A stretch of 64,000 nt of DNA from positions 124,001 through 188,000 of the forward strand of contig NZ_RBAN01000005.1 of the NCBI RefSeq assembly GCF_003626655.1. Reading direction: 5' to 3'. Positions 1-10,003 of the stretch are shown one piece after another (position 1 is the stretch's first letter; each line of letters opens with the position of its first letter). This DNA is from Micromonospora costi (GTDB lineage Bacteria > Actinomycetota > Actinomycetes > Mycobacteriales > Micromonosporaceae). The position numbers were made by a program, and so were the translations under genes. Below the pieces are notes generated by a model, which was not told the DNA's origin, searched no databases, and worked only from the letters and a program-made list of their open reading frames with translations.

Positions 1-626
1 CCGTCGTCGCGGCGGCGGTCCCGTCCGGGCCGCTGCTCGACCCGCGGATGCGCGAGGCGTTCCTCGCCGGCGTGCGGTCCCGCGTCGCCCTCCCGGGCGT
101 GGCCGAGCCGCTGGCGGCGGGGGAGGCCGGGGACGACGGGGCGCCGCTGGCCGTACGCCCGGGCGTGCTGACCGTCGCGGCGGCGAGGGTCGCCGACGGC
201 GGGCCGTACGAGGAGCTGCTGGAGGAGTGCTTCGGCCCGCTCACCGTGGTGGTCCGGTACGGCTCGACGGTCGAGCGGGACGCGGTGCTGGGCGCGCTGC
301 CGGGCAACCTCACGGCGACCGTGCACCTGGCGGCCGACGAGCGCGACGACGCGGCGCAGGCCCTGGTCGCCGGGCTCAGCGCGATCGCGGGCCGGGTCGT
401 CGTCGACGGCTGGCCCACCGGGGTGACGGTCGCGCCCGCCATGCAGCACGGCGGGCCGTACCCGGCGTCCACGAGCACCTCGACCTCGGTGGGCAGCACC
501 GCCATCGAGCGCTGGCTGCGCCCGGTCTGCTACCAGAACGTCCCGGACCCGCTGCTCCCCGCCGAGCTGCGCGAGGCCAACCCGCTCCACCTTCCCCGCA
601 CGGTCGACGGCGTCCGCACCGCCTGA
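1..626 (+). CDS. Aldehyde dehydrogenase, alpha-ketoglutarate-semialdehyde type (C-terminal part)
   Basis: Only the last ~208 codons are in the window; the frame is open from base 3 with no need for the internal ATG at 48. The segment carries the distal catalytic-domain motif ECFGPLTVVV and the end signature GWPTGVTVAPAMQHGGPYPA followed by STSVGSTAIERWLRPVCYQN, which are typical of the NADP-dependent alpha-ketoglutaric semialdehyde (2,5-dioxopentanoate) dehydrogenase branch. That family oxidises ketoglutarate semialdehyde to 2-oxoglutarate, the last step of oxidative pentose and sugar-acid pathways. The catalytic Cys region lies upstream, outside the window. Followed by a strong hairpin and then a sugar transporter operon on the same strand. 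Family call is firm; the exact substrate is inferred. Confidence 0.85.
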   Translation, partial: VVAAAVPSGPLLDPRMREAFLAGVRSRVALPGVAEPLAAGEAGDDGAPLAVRPGVLTVAAARVADGGPYEELLEECFGPLTVVVRYGSTVERDAVLGALPGNLTATVHLAADERDDAAQALVAGLSAIAGRVVVDGWPTGVTVAPAMQHGGPYPASTSTSTSVGSTAIERWLRPVCYQNVPDPLLPAELREANPLHLPRTVDGVRTA

Positions 627-864
627 CGGTGGCACGGCCCGGTGCCGGCGGCAACACGCCGGCGCCGGGCACCGGCGTGCCCGGCGCGGACCGGCACGGG
701 CGCCGGCGTGCCGGTCGCCGAGCGGCACGGGGCGCCACCGCCGAATTGACGTCGGTCACCCACGGCAGTGGCGTCGGGCGATCCTCGTAGTGGCCGTCGC
801 GCCAGGGCGCGCGTCGATTCGACACCGTTACGAGACCGTGACAACCGTATGTCGGGTAGGGGTG
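627..864. other. Intergenic region upstream of the sugar transporter
   Basis: Non-coding gap between the dehydrogenase stop and the transporter promoter. It holds a terminator hairpin at 662-687 and several imperfect copies of GCCGGCG/CGTGCCGG-type GC repeats. No convincing gene is seen on either strand. Confidence 0.6.
662..687 (+). terminator. Hairpin terminator after the dehydrogenase gene
   Basis: Perfect 10-bp inverted repeat GCGCCGGGCA / TGCCCGGCGC with a 6-nt loop, 36 nt after the stop codon. No T-run follows, as is usual for terminators of high-GC actinomycetes. Confidence 0.6.
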
Positions 865-897
865 TTGACGCCTTCAATGTGAGCGCTAACACTACGG
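865..897 (+). promoter_or_regulatory. Promoter with LacI-type operator for chvE-mmsAB
   Basis: A TTGACG -35-like hexamer (865-870) is followed by the near-palindrome TGTGAGCGCTAACA at 878-891, a classic LacI/GalR-family operator. The 33-bp block matches, at 30 of 33 positions, the block upstream of araB (56868-56900, minus strand). The operator sits between the -35 and the expected -10/start site, so binding should repress. The -10 element itself is not clear. Confidence 0.8.
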
Positions 898-943
898 CAG
901 TGTCACCCGTGATTCCGGCAAGTCCGGAGAGGAGAGACAGGTT

Positions 944-2086
944 GTGGGCAAACGATTTCTAGCCGCCTTCAGCGGCGCGGTGCTGGCGCTCAGCCTGGCG
1001 GCCTGCGGTGGTGAGGGAGCGGGCGGTGGCGGCGACACGAGCGGTGAGAAGCCGTCCGACCTGACCATCGGCGTCTCGATGCCGACGCAGACCTCCGAGC
1101 GGTGGATCGCCGACGGCAACTCGGTGAAGCAGAAGCTGGAGGCGAAGGGCTACAAGGTCGACCTCCAGTACGCGGGGGACGACATCCCGACGCAGTCCCA
1201 GCAGGTCGACCAGATGATCACCCAGGGCGCGGACGTGCTGGTCATCGCGGCCATCGACGGCACGGCCCTGAGCGGGCAGCTGCAGGCGGCCGCCGACGCG
1301 AAGATCCCCGTCATCGCGTACGACCGGCTCATCCGGGACAGCCCGAACGTGAACTTCTACGTGAGCTTCGACAACTACAAGGTCGGCGTCGCCCAGGCCA
1401 CCGCGCTGCTCGTCGGCCTCGGCCTGCTCAACAAGGACGGCTCGAAGGGCACCGCGAAGGGGCCGTTCAACATCGAGCTGTTCGCCGGCTCGCTCGACGA
1501 CAACAACGCCCACTTCTTCTTCGACGGCGCCATGGACACGCTCAAGCCGTTCATCGACGACAAGTCGCTGCGGGTGAAGTCCGGCCAGACGGCCATCGAG
1601 CAGGTGGCGATCCTCCGCTGGCAGCAGGAGACCGCGCAGAAGCGGATGGAGGACCTGCTGACGTCGAGCTACAACGACGGCTCGAAGGTCCAGGGCGTCC
1701 TGTCGCCCTACGACGGCCTGTCCCGCGGGATCATCACCGCCCTGCAGAACGCCGGCTACGGCGGGTCGGGCAGCAAGATGCCCGTGGTGACCGGCCAGGA
1801 CGCCGAGATCGCCTCGGTCAAGCTCATCAACGACGGCGTCCAGAGCTCCACCATCTTCAAGGACACCCGGCTGCTGGCCGAGCAGGCGGTCATCGCCGCC
1901 GAGGCGTTCCTCCAGGAGAAGGAGCCGCAGGCGAACGACACCAAGACGTACGACAACGGCGTGAAGGTCGTGCCGTCGTTCCTCCTGCCGGTGCAGACCG
2001 TCTACAAGGACGACATCAAGTCCGCCCTCGTCGACTCCGGCTACTGGACGGCCGAGGAGGTCGCCAGCGGCCAGGCCAAGGGCTGA
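944..2086 (+). CDS. chvE: ChvE-type multiple-monosaccharide-binding lipoprotein
   Basis: Extracellular sugar-binding component of an ABC importer, 380 aa. The GTG start at 944 follows a GGAGAGGAGAG ribosome site; an upstream frame gives no signal peptide. Residues 1-21 form a lipoprotein signal with lipobox LAAC (Cys21). The mature part has the periplasmic-binding-protein type 1 (LacI-like) fold sequence: TIGVSMPTQTSERW at the N-terminus, VIAAIDGTAL, IPVIAYDRLI and PVVTGQDAE, a pattern typical of the Agrobacterium ChvE family that binds several aldoses. Forms an operon with the ATPase and permease downstream; an intergenic hairpin at 2095-2127 separates it from them. Substrate is likely a pentose or mixed monosaccharides, because the operator is shared with the ara operon (inference). 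Confidence 0.9.
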   Translation: MGKRFLAAFSGAVLALSLAACGGEGAGGGGDTSGEKPSDLTIGVSMPTQTSERWIADGNSVKQKLEAKGYKVDLQYAGDDIPTQSQQVDQMITQGADVLVIAAIDGTALSGQLQAAADAKIPVIAYDRLIRDSPNVNFYVSFDNYKVGVAQATALLVGLGLLNKDGSKGTAKGPFNIELFAGSLDDNNAHFFFDGAMDTLKPFIDDKSLRVKSGQTAIEQVAILRWQQETAQKRMEDLLTSSYNDGSKVQGVLSPYDGLSRGIITALQNAGYGGSGSKMPVVTGQDAEIASVKLINDGVQSSTIFKDTRLLAEQAVIAAEAFLQEKEPQANDTKTYDNGVKVVPSFLLPVQTVYKDDIKSALVDSGYWTAEEVASGQAKG

Positions 2087-2094
2087 CCGGCCGC

Positions 2095-2127
2095 GGGGCC
2101 CGGTGCCGGCGTGCCGCACCGGGCCCC
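2095..2127 (+). promoter_or_regulatory. Intra-operon stem-loop behind the binding-protein gene
   Basis: Perfect 12-bp inverted repeat GGGGCCCGGTGC / GCACCGGGCCCC with a 9-nt loop, between chvE and mmsA. In ABC operons such hairpins stabilise the 3' end of the binding-protein message or attenuate read-through, giving an excess of binding protein. The role here is inferred from position. Confidence 0.6.
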
Positions 2128-2167
2128 CACGGGTCCACCACATGACGGTACGACCAGGACGGTGACC

Positions 2168-3702
<1,535 letters not shown>

Positions 3703-3706
<4 letters not shown>

Positions 3707-4953
3707 CCACCACCAAGCCGCCGGCGACCCCGCAACGCACGTCGTCCGGCGACGGAGCCTCCGCCGCCCTGCACATCGGGACCAGCGATCCGCGGGCACT
3801 GATCCTGGGCAACCTGCGCCAGAGCGGGATCTACATCGCCCTCGTCGTGATCGTCGCCCTCTTCGCGGTCCTGACCGACGGCGTCTCGCTCAGCCCGGGC
3901 AACATCACGAACATCGTCCTGCAGTACTCGTACATCCTGGTGCTCGCGATCGGCATGGTCATCGTGATCATCGGCGGCCACATCGACCTGTCGGTGGGCT
4001 CGGTGGTCGCGCTCACCGGCGCCGTGTCCGCGGTGCTCGTCATCCGGCAGGGCTACCCGTGGTGGGTCGGCATCCTCGCGGCGCTGGCCGTCGGCATCCT
4101 GGTCGGCGCCTGGCACGGCTTCTGGGTCGCGTACGCGGGGATCCCGGCGTTCATCGTGACCCTGGCCGGCATGCTCCTGTTCCGCGGGCTGACGCTGCGG
4201 GTGCTCGACAACATCTCGCTGTCGCCGTTCCCGGCCGAGTACCAGCGCGTCGCGGCCGGTTTCCTCAACGGGCTCATCGGCGGCCAGGGCTACGACGCCT
4301 TCACGCTGCTCATCGGCGCGGTGGCGGTGGCCGGCTACGCGGTCAGCGTCTTCCGGACGCGACTCGCGCGCATCCGCTACCAGCAGCCCGTCGAGTCGTT
4401 CCCGCTGTTCGTGACGCGGGTGCTGCTGGTCGGCGCGGTCATCATGTACTTCGCGTGGCAGCTCGCGCACGCGCGCGGCCTGCCGATCGTCCTGATCGTC
4501 CTCGCCGTCCTCGTGCTCGTCTACGGGCTGGTGACCCGCCGCACGGTCTTCGGGCGTCGGGTGTACGCGATCGGCGGCAACCTGTCGGCCGCGACGCTGT
4601 CCGGTGTGAAGGTCCGCACCGTCAACTTCTGGATGTTCGTCAACATGGGCTTCCTGGCCGCGGTGGCCGGGGTCATCTACTCGTCCCGGTCCAACGGCGC
4701 CCAGCCGGCGGCCGGGAACATGTTCGAACTCGACGCGATCGCCGCGGCGTTCATCGGGGGCGCGGCGGTCACCGGCGGCGTGGGCACGGTCGTGGGCGCC
4801 ATGGTCGGCGGCCTCATCATGGCCGTGATGAGCAACGGGATGCAGCTCATGGGCGTCGACCAGTCGATGCAGTCGGTGGTGAAGGGGCTCGTCCTGCTCG
4901 TAGCCGTGGCCTTCGACGTCTACAACAAGCGCCGGGCCGGGTCGGCCCGCTGA
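3703..4953 (+). CDS. mmsB: Multiple-monosaccharide ABC transporter permease
   Basis: Membrane channel of the ChvE-MmsA importer (MmsB/GguB family), 416 aa, longer than the ~330 aa of ribose-type permeases, as usual for this subfamily. Multiple hydrophobic segments start at about residue 45. The CUT2 permease signature GGHIDLSVGSVVALTG and the C-terminal loop VGGLIMAVMSNGMQLMGV are present. Last gene of the operon, followed by a strong hairpin at 4961-4988. N-terminal ~40 residues are hydrophilic and cytoplasmic. Confidence 0.93.
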
Positions 4954-4960
4954 AACGGAC

Positions 4961-4988
4961 GGCGCGGCCCGCACCGGCGGGCCGCGCC
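4961..4988 (+). terminator. Terminator of the chvE-mmsAB operon
   Basis: Perfect 12-bp stem GGCGCGGCCCGC / GCGGGCCGCGCC with a 4-nt loop, 7 nt after the mmsB stop. Placed between convergent genes, so it may act in both directions. Confidence 0.75.
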
Positions 4989-5008
4989 GGTCCACGTAGG
5001 ACGCGCGA

Positions 5009-5022
5009 TGTGATCGCTAACA
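5009..5022. promoter_or_regulatory. LacI-type operator-like site between convergent genes
   Basis: TGTGATCGCTAACA differs by one base from the operators at 878 and 56874. It lies beyond the mmsB terminator and next to the 3' end of the minus-strand YdcF-like gene, so no promoter obviously depends on it. It could be a remote auxiliary or decoy site, or chance. Confidence 0.4.
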
Positions 5023-5068
5023 TGCGACGTGCCGGTCGACGCTCGTGGATGTGCCCGGACGCCCGCGT

Positions 5069-5837
5069 TCACCGGTCCCGGAGGGCGTCGTCGACACCGG
5101 TCTCCCGATCGCCGAGATGCGCCGGATCCCGACCGGAGAGCAGATCCAGCGTCGCTTTCACGCAGGCGCCGTACTCGCGGGTGGAACTGACCCACCACCG
5201 TCCGGCGTACCGTTCAGCGGTCTCGTCGCCCACCCCGTTCGCGTCGATGCCCAGACGCCGGCACAGCGACACGGCGCGGGGCAGGTGGAACGACTGCGTC
5301 ACCACGGTCGCCCGGTCCACCCCGAAGATCCGCTTCGCCCGCGCGCACGAGTCGTACGTGTCGAGGCCCGCGTCGTCGCGTACCACCCTGCGCTCCGGCA
5401 CACCCCGGTCGACCAGCCAGCGCCGCATCGCGCCGGGCTCGTCGTAGTCGGCGCTGCGGTTGTCGCCGGACACCAGGATGGCGCGCACCCCTGCCCGCCT
5501 CGAACAGCCGCCGCGCGATCTCCAGACGGGCGGCGAGGAACGGGGACGGCGTGCCGTCCGCGTCCACCTTGGTCCCCAGCACGAGAGCGACCGGTGCCTC
5601 GGGCACCTCGGACTCCCGGTAGAGGTGGCCGTCCGCGCCGGCGCGGACCCACGCCGCACTGGCCACCGTGCCGCCGCCCACCAGCACCGCGGCGACGCCC
5701 GCCGCGGCGAGCGTACGGAGGACGAGCCTCCGGTGCTCTCCCAACCACCGTCGCACCGGCGCGAACCACCCCCGCATCCACGGGATTATCCCGGCCCCGC
5801 CCGACGCCCGGTTCGCGCGGGTGCGCCGTCGCCGCAT
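5069..5837 (-). pseudogene. YdcF/SanA-family (DUF218) membrane protein, frameshifted
   Basis: Two frames make up one protein. The N-terminal part (start ATG at 5837 behind GGAG) encodes a basic N-terminus, one membrane segment (LVLRTLAAAGVAAVLVGG) and the DUF218 strand VALVLGTKVDADGTPSPFLAARLEIARRLFEAG. The sequence then needs a shift to give VRAILVSGDN, LDTYDSCARAKRIFGV and TVVTQSFHLPRAV, the DUF218 core. Removing one base (t at 5493 on the + strand) restores a single frame of about 255 aa that aligns without gaps to the intact paralogue at 30904-31650. Family members are envelope-linked (E. coli SanA, ElyC). Either a real pseudogene or a sequencing error in a GC-rich run. Confidence 0.75.
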
Positions 5838-6023
5838 GTTCACGCTCCGGCCCCGGCCCTGACATCGGGCGTACGGCCACGGCTCACGCCGACGCCGGAG
5901 CCGACCGGACGGTGGACCTCCGCATCGGCGGCAGAGCCGATTCCCTTGCGGTGCCGACGGATCATCATGGGTGCGACCGCCGCGAGGTGCCCGGCGGAGC
6001 ACGTCGATCGAGAGGTGAGTGCC

Positions 6024-6599
6024 GTGAGTTCGGGCCTGGTGCTGGTCATCGTGCTGGCGTTGGTGGTGCTGCTGGTGGTCGTCCTGCTGGTCGCGGTCGT
6101 GCGCGGTTACAACCGCCTGGTCCGGCTGCGCGCGCAGGTGCAGGCGTCGTGGGCGCAGGTCGACGTGCAGCTCAAGCGCCGGCACTCGCTGATTCCCAAC
6201 CTGGTGGAGACCGTGCAGGGCTACGCCGCACACGAGCGGCAGACCCTCGACGCGGTGACCGCCGCGCGGGCCGCGGCCGTCGGCGCCTCCGGGGGCGCGC
6301 CGGACCGGGTGGCCGCCGAGGGCGCCCTCACCCAGGCGCTGGGCCGGCTCTTCGCGGTGGCCGAGGCGTACCCGCAGCTGCGGGCCAGCGAGACCTTCGC
6401 CGAGCTGCAGCGGGAACTTGCCGCCACCGAGGACAAGATCGCCTATGCGCGGCAGTTCTACAACAGCGCCGTCCAGTCGCTGAACACCGCCGTGCAGACC
6501 GTGCCCAGCAGCATCATCGCCGGGTTCGGCGGCTTCCACGTCGAACCGTACTTCGAGGCCGCGGGCGACGAGCGCGCCGACGTCTCCGTCCGCTTCTGA
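6024..6599 (+). CDS. LemA family protein
   Basis: 191-aa membrane protein of unknown biochemical role. The GTG start at 6024 follows AGAGGTGAG at 6011-6019. One N-terminal transmembrane helix (residues 5-28, runs of Val/Leu) leads into the helical LemA domain with the motifs VRGYNRLVRLRAQVQASW, DVQLKRRHSLIPNLVETVQGY and EDKIAYARQFYN, ending in the family-typical FGGFHVEPYFEA. The downstream gene starts 10 bp later and belongs to the DUF2207 family, a common partner of LemA, so the two probably act together at the membrane. Confidence 0.92.
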   Translation: MSSGLVLVIVLALVVLLVVVLLVAVVRGYNRLVRLRAQVQASWAQVDVQLKRRHSLIPNLVETVQGYAAHERQTLDAVTAARAAAVGASGGAPDRVAAEGALTQALGRLFAVAEAYPQLRASETFAELQRELAATEDKIAYARQFYNSAVQSLNTAVQTVPSSIIAGFGGFHVEPYFEAAGDERADVSVRF

Positions 6600-6609
6600 G
6601 CGCGCCGCG

Positions 6610-8502
6610 ATGACCTCCGACAACCTCGCCGTCGAACTCTTCCTGCCGCTGGCCTGCCTCGCCGTCTGGGCCGCCGTCTACGGGCTCGCCCGGCTGTCGA
6701 ACCGCCCGGCCGGCGTCACGCCCGCACCGGCCGGCATGGACCTTCCCGGGCAGGAGCCGCCCGCGGTGGTCAGCCTCCTGGCCAACCAGTGGCAGGTCAC
6801 CGTCGACGCCGCCGAGTCCACGCTGCTCGACCTCGCGGCGCGCGGGTACGTCGAACTGCGGCAGGCCGACGCCGACCCCCAGCACACCACGGTGCACCTG
6901 ACCGGCCGCTCGCCCGAGCACCTGACCCGCTACGAGCGCCTCGTCCACGACCGGGTCACCCAGCGGGCGGTCGACGGCGTCGTCCCGTTGACGGCGCTGA
7001 GCTTCTCCGACGCGGGCCGCGCCGCCAGCTGGTCGAAGCGGATGCGCCGGTACGTCGTGGCCGACGCCCGCCGGCTCGGGCTGTCCCGGCGGCGGTTCTC
7101 GAAGGTCATGGTCACCACTCTCGGCATCCTGGGCGTCCTCGCCGCCGCCGGGGTCACCGCCGGGGTCTGGCACTACCTGCGCCGCACCGGCGACGACCCG
7201 TTCGGCGCCGTCGCGGCTCTCGTCCTCACGGCGGCCGCGCTGGCCGCCATCGCCGGCCGTGACCTCGGCGAACGGGACACCCCGGCCGGGCGGGAGGTGG
7301 CCGCCCGGTGGCTCGGGTTGCGCACCTGGCTGGCCGGCCACGAGTCGTTCGCCGACCTGCCGCCCGCCGCGGTCACGGTGTGGGACCGCTATCTGTCCTA
7401 CGGGGCCGCCCTCGGCGTCACGCGGGTGGCGTCACGGGTGATCCACCTCGGCATCGCCGACCGGAAGCGGCTCTGGTCGTCGTACGGGGGCGGCTGGCGC
7501 CAGGTGCCGGTCACGTACCCGGCCGGCCTGCCCCGGTACGGCCAGGCCCTGGGCTGGATCGTCTTCCGGGCGATCCTCGCCGCCATGGTCGGCTGGACGT
7601 TCGCCCGGGTGGTGGGCGCGGCGCTGCTCGCCCCGGCCCCCGGCTCGCCCGACGCGGAGGCGGGCCTCTGGTCGCGGCTCACCTCGATCGACCCGGTCAC
7701 GCTCGGGGTCGTCACCCTCGGGCTGGTGCTGCTCGGCTACGCCGGATACCTCGGCGTCCGGGCACTCATCGACCTGGTCGCACCCGCCGACGTCACCGGA
7801 GAGGTGCTCTGGCAGCAGGTCCGGCAGGTCCGCTCGTCCGACAGCGACCGCAGCTCCACCCCGATCAACCACTACCTCGTCGTCGACGACGGCCGCGCCG
7901 AGCAGTTGCGGGCCTGGGTCCTGCCCGAGGAGATCGCCGGCGAATGCCGGCTCGGCGATGTCGTGACCGTGCGCGTCCGCCCCTGGACCCGCCGCGTCAC
8001 CCGGGTCACCGTGCACCGGCCCGCGTCCGAGACGGCCGAGCCGTTCGACGACACGGAGGACGAGGAGACCGGCGTCGGTGCGGCGACCGCCGGGCCGGCC
8101 GTTGTCCGTCCGGACCACCTGCTCAGCGCCGCCGAGGTCGGTACGGCGCTCGGCGTACGGGTGTCGCTCGTGCGTCCGGAGTCGGCCGACGAGGCGCGCT
8201 GGGCCGCCCGGTTCGTGGACGGACGCGGCTCGACCGTGCTGGGCGTCACCGTCGTCCCGGGCGGCCGGATGGCGACCGCCACGCTGCTCATGAGCAGGAG
8301 CGTCGGCCAGGCCCTGCCGGGCGTCGGCGACGAGGCGTACGTCGGGCGGGACCGGGTCACCGGCCGGCGCGGCGACGTGGTCGTGCTCATCGTGCGCCCG
8401 CACGCCGTGCCGGGCGACGGGCCGGTGCTGGCCGGTCTGCTCACGACGGCGCTGTCGCGCCTCCCGGCGGACGCCTCGACCGGCCAGTCCGGCCCGCGCT
8501 AG
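6610..8502 (+). CDS. DUF2207-like membrane protein with an extra C-terminal domain
   Basis: 630 aa, in an operon with lemA (10-bp gap). Begins with a membrane segment (AVELFLPLACLAVWAAVYGLA), then a cytoplasmic winged-helix-like stretch (VDAAESTLLDLAARGYVELRQ) and the conserved KRMRRYVVADARRLGLSRRRFS seen in DUF2207 proteins, two membrane helices near 160-210, and two more near 310-380. The large extracytoplasmic N-terminal domain of longer family members is absent. Residues ~495-630 (from HLLSAAEVGTALGV) look like a separate alpha/beta domain resembling those of actinobacterial secreted lipoproteins. Function unknown; a membrane partner of LemA is inferred. Confidence 0.75.
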   Translation: MTSDNLAVELFLPLACLAVWAAVYGLARLSNRPAGVTPAPAGMDLPGQEPPAVVSLLANQWQVTVDAAESTLLDLAARGYVELRQADADPQHTTVHLTGRSPEHLTRYERLVHDRVTQRAVDGVVPLTALSFSDAGRAASWSKRMRRYVVADARRLGLSRRRFSKVMVTTLGILGVLAAAGVTAGVWHYLRRTGDDPFGAVAALVLTAAALAAIAGRDLGERDTPAGREVAARWLGLRTWLAGHESFADLPPAAVTVWDRYLSYGAALGVTRVASRVIHLGIADRKRLWSSYGGGWRQVPVTYPAGLPRYGQALGWIVFRAILAAMVGWTFARVVGAALLAPAPGSPDAEAGLWSRLTSIDPVTLGVVTLGLVLLGYAGYLGVRALIDLVAPADVTGEVLWQQVRQVRSSDSDRSSTPINHYLVVDDGRAEQLRAWVLPEEIAGECRLGDVVTVRVRPWTRRVTRVTVHRPASETAEPFDDTEDEETGVGAATAGPAVVRPDHLLSAAEVGTALGVRVSLVRPESADEARWAARFVDGRGSTVLGVTVVPGGRMATATLLMSRSVGQALPGVGDEAYVGRDRVTGRRGDVVVLIVRPHAVPGDGPVLAGLLTTALSRLPADASTGQSGPR

Positions 8503-8531
8503 TCAGGGTCGGGCGCGCCGGGGCGCCCGCA

Positions 8532-8551
8532 CGCGGGTTTCCAGACCCGCG
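8532..8551. terminator. Bidirectional hairpin between convergent genes
   Basis: CGCGGGT / ACCCGCG inverted repeat (7 bp) with a 6-nt loop, squeezed between the DUF2207 stop (8502) and the MerR stop (8554). Confidence 0.55.
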
Positions 8552-8553
8552 CG

Positions 8554-9366
8554 CTACTGCCAGGTGGCGGTGTCGGGGTCGATCCCGTGGGCGCGTGCGC
8601 TGGCGTCGACGCTGCGACGGAACCACGTGGCGAGGCCGGCGCGAATGCCGTCGTAGTGGGCGGCGAACCCTGGATCGGCCTCGTACATTCGGCCCAGGCA
8701 GACCTGCATCTGACGGGTGAGCGGGAAGTACGCACCGAACACCTCACGGTGCCGCTCGACGAGGCGGTTCGCCTCCGCGCTGCCAGGGGCGACACCGGCC
8801 TCCACCGCGTCCCCGAGGGCCCGGTCGAGGTCGGCGACGGCGTCGGCGATGGCCTGCCACTCCTCCGGACTGCGGGAGGCCGCCCGCTCGGCGTACTGCT
8901 GCCACTGTGTCGTGTCCCCGTAGCGCTGACGGGCCCGGGCGGGCCAGTCCGGGTTCCACTCGGGGCCGAAGATCGCGGCCTGCTGCTCGACGGTCAGCAG
9001 CAGGCCGCGCTCGTGGACGGCGATCATCCGATCCAGGCCGGCGCCGAGCTGCCGGAGGCGGTCGATCCGCTGGGCGACCTGGGCGCGCTGCGCGCGCAAC
9101 GCGGCGGGCAGGTCAACTGTCGAGCCGTCCAGGACGGCCCGGATCCTGTCGAGGTCGAGGCCGAGCTCCCGGTAGACGACGATGCGGTGCAGGCGTTCCA
9201 GGTCGCCGGCGGTGTAGAGCCGGTACCCGGCCCTCGTACGCAGCGACGGTCGCGCGAGACCGATGTCGTCCCAGTGGTGCAGCGCGCGGACCGTCACGTC
9301 CAGACGCGCCGAGACCTGGCCGACGGTCAGGCCCTCGGCGAGCGTGGCATCAGGCATGCGCCCCAT
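8554..9366 (-). CDS. MerR-family regulator with TipAS-like drug-recognition domain
   Basis: 270 aa. An N-terminal MerR winged helix (LTVGQVSARLDVTVRALHHWDDIGLA, residues ~12-37) and a coiled dimerisation helix precede a C-terminal ~145-residue helical domain with the TipAS pattern (FGPEWNPDWPARARQRYGDT..W and VERHREVFGAYFPLTRQM). TipA-type regulators activate transcription on binding thiopeptides or other multiply modified ligands. Starts at ATG 9366 or 9357; either start overlaps the stop of the upstream VOC gene, so the two are cotranscribed and probably translationally coupled. Confidence 0.88.
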   Translation of the reverse strand: MGRMPDATLAEGLTVGQVSARLDVTVRALHHWDDIGLARPSLRTRAGYRLYTAGDLERLHRIVVYRELGLDLDRIRAVLDGSTVDLPAALRAQRAQVAQRIDRLRQLGAGLDRMIAVHERGLLLTVEQQAAIFGPEWNPDWPARARQRYGDTTQWQQYAERAASRSPEEWQAIADAVADLDRALGDAVEAGVAPGSAEANRLVERHREVFGAYFPLTRQMQVCLGRMYEADPGFAAHYDGIRAGLATWFRRSVDASARAHGIDPDTATWQ

Positions 9367-9886
9367 TGTCGCCGCGACCGACGCCCGGCGGGGTGATCCC
9401 GACGGCCTCCAGGTTCCGCGCCTCCTGACTGGCCGGGTCGAAGGGCTTCGCCGCGGTGAGGACGATTCGCGCGTTCTCGGGGGTGATCACCTCCACGTCG
9501 CGGGTGTTCCAGGGAGTGTCCCGTGGGCCGTCAACCGCGTCCGGGCTCACCGCTCGACAGGCCTCGGCGAGAGAGTCGATCTGGCTGAGCACGCACGAGA
9601 AGCTGACACTCATCGCCGGCGGCTCCGCCGGAACCCTCTCCGCCGAGACGAGGAGTACGTCCTGGAACGCCCACCGGCGCAGATGCACGAGCCTGCCGGG
9701 GATGCTGAACAGCTCGAAGAACCCGAGCCCACGAGTCCAGAAGTCCACCGACGCCGCCAGGTCGTTCGTGGGGATCGTCGCGAACGCGGGCATCCCGTAG
9801 ATCCCCCGGAACGGCTCCGGCGGAACCGCATCCGGGCCGGGGGCGGGCACCGGGCTCATCTCGAAGGCGTCGTAGTAGTCGCTCAT
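9350..9886 (-). CDS. VOC-superfamily (glyoxalase/bleomycin-resistance-like) protein
   Basis: 178 aa from the ATG at 9886, which has a strong GGAGGGTG site 9-14 nt upstream (the longer frame lacks one). The single VOC module starts at PAFATIPTNDLAASVDFWTRGLGF and continues through FELFSIPGRLVHLRRWAFQDVLLV; the second half (DVEVITPENARIVLTA) completes the fold. VOC proteins dimerise to form metal-dependent enzymes or drug-binding proteins. Overlap with the TipAS-type regulator gene suggests a small drug-response pair. The substrate cannot be read from sequence. Confidence 0.75.
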   Translation of the reverse strand: MSDYYDAFEMSPVPAPGPDAVPPEPFRGIYGMPAFATIPTNDLAASVDFWTRGLGFFELFSIPGRLVHLRRWAFQDVLLVSAERVPAEPPAMSVSFSCVLSQIDSLAEACRAVSPDAVDGPRDTPWNTRDVEVITPENARIVLTAAKPFDPASQEARNLEAVGITPPGVGRGDNGAHA

Positions 9887-10003
9887 GTGCCCACCCTCCG
9901 GCCTCACGCGACGTGAGGGTCAAGCCGGCTCCCTGACTCCGGTACCGGCGCCGCGATGTTGCTGTCGACCGTCGGCATGCCTCAAGTGACAGAATCTCGC
10001 GTC

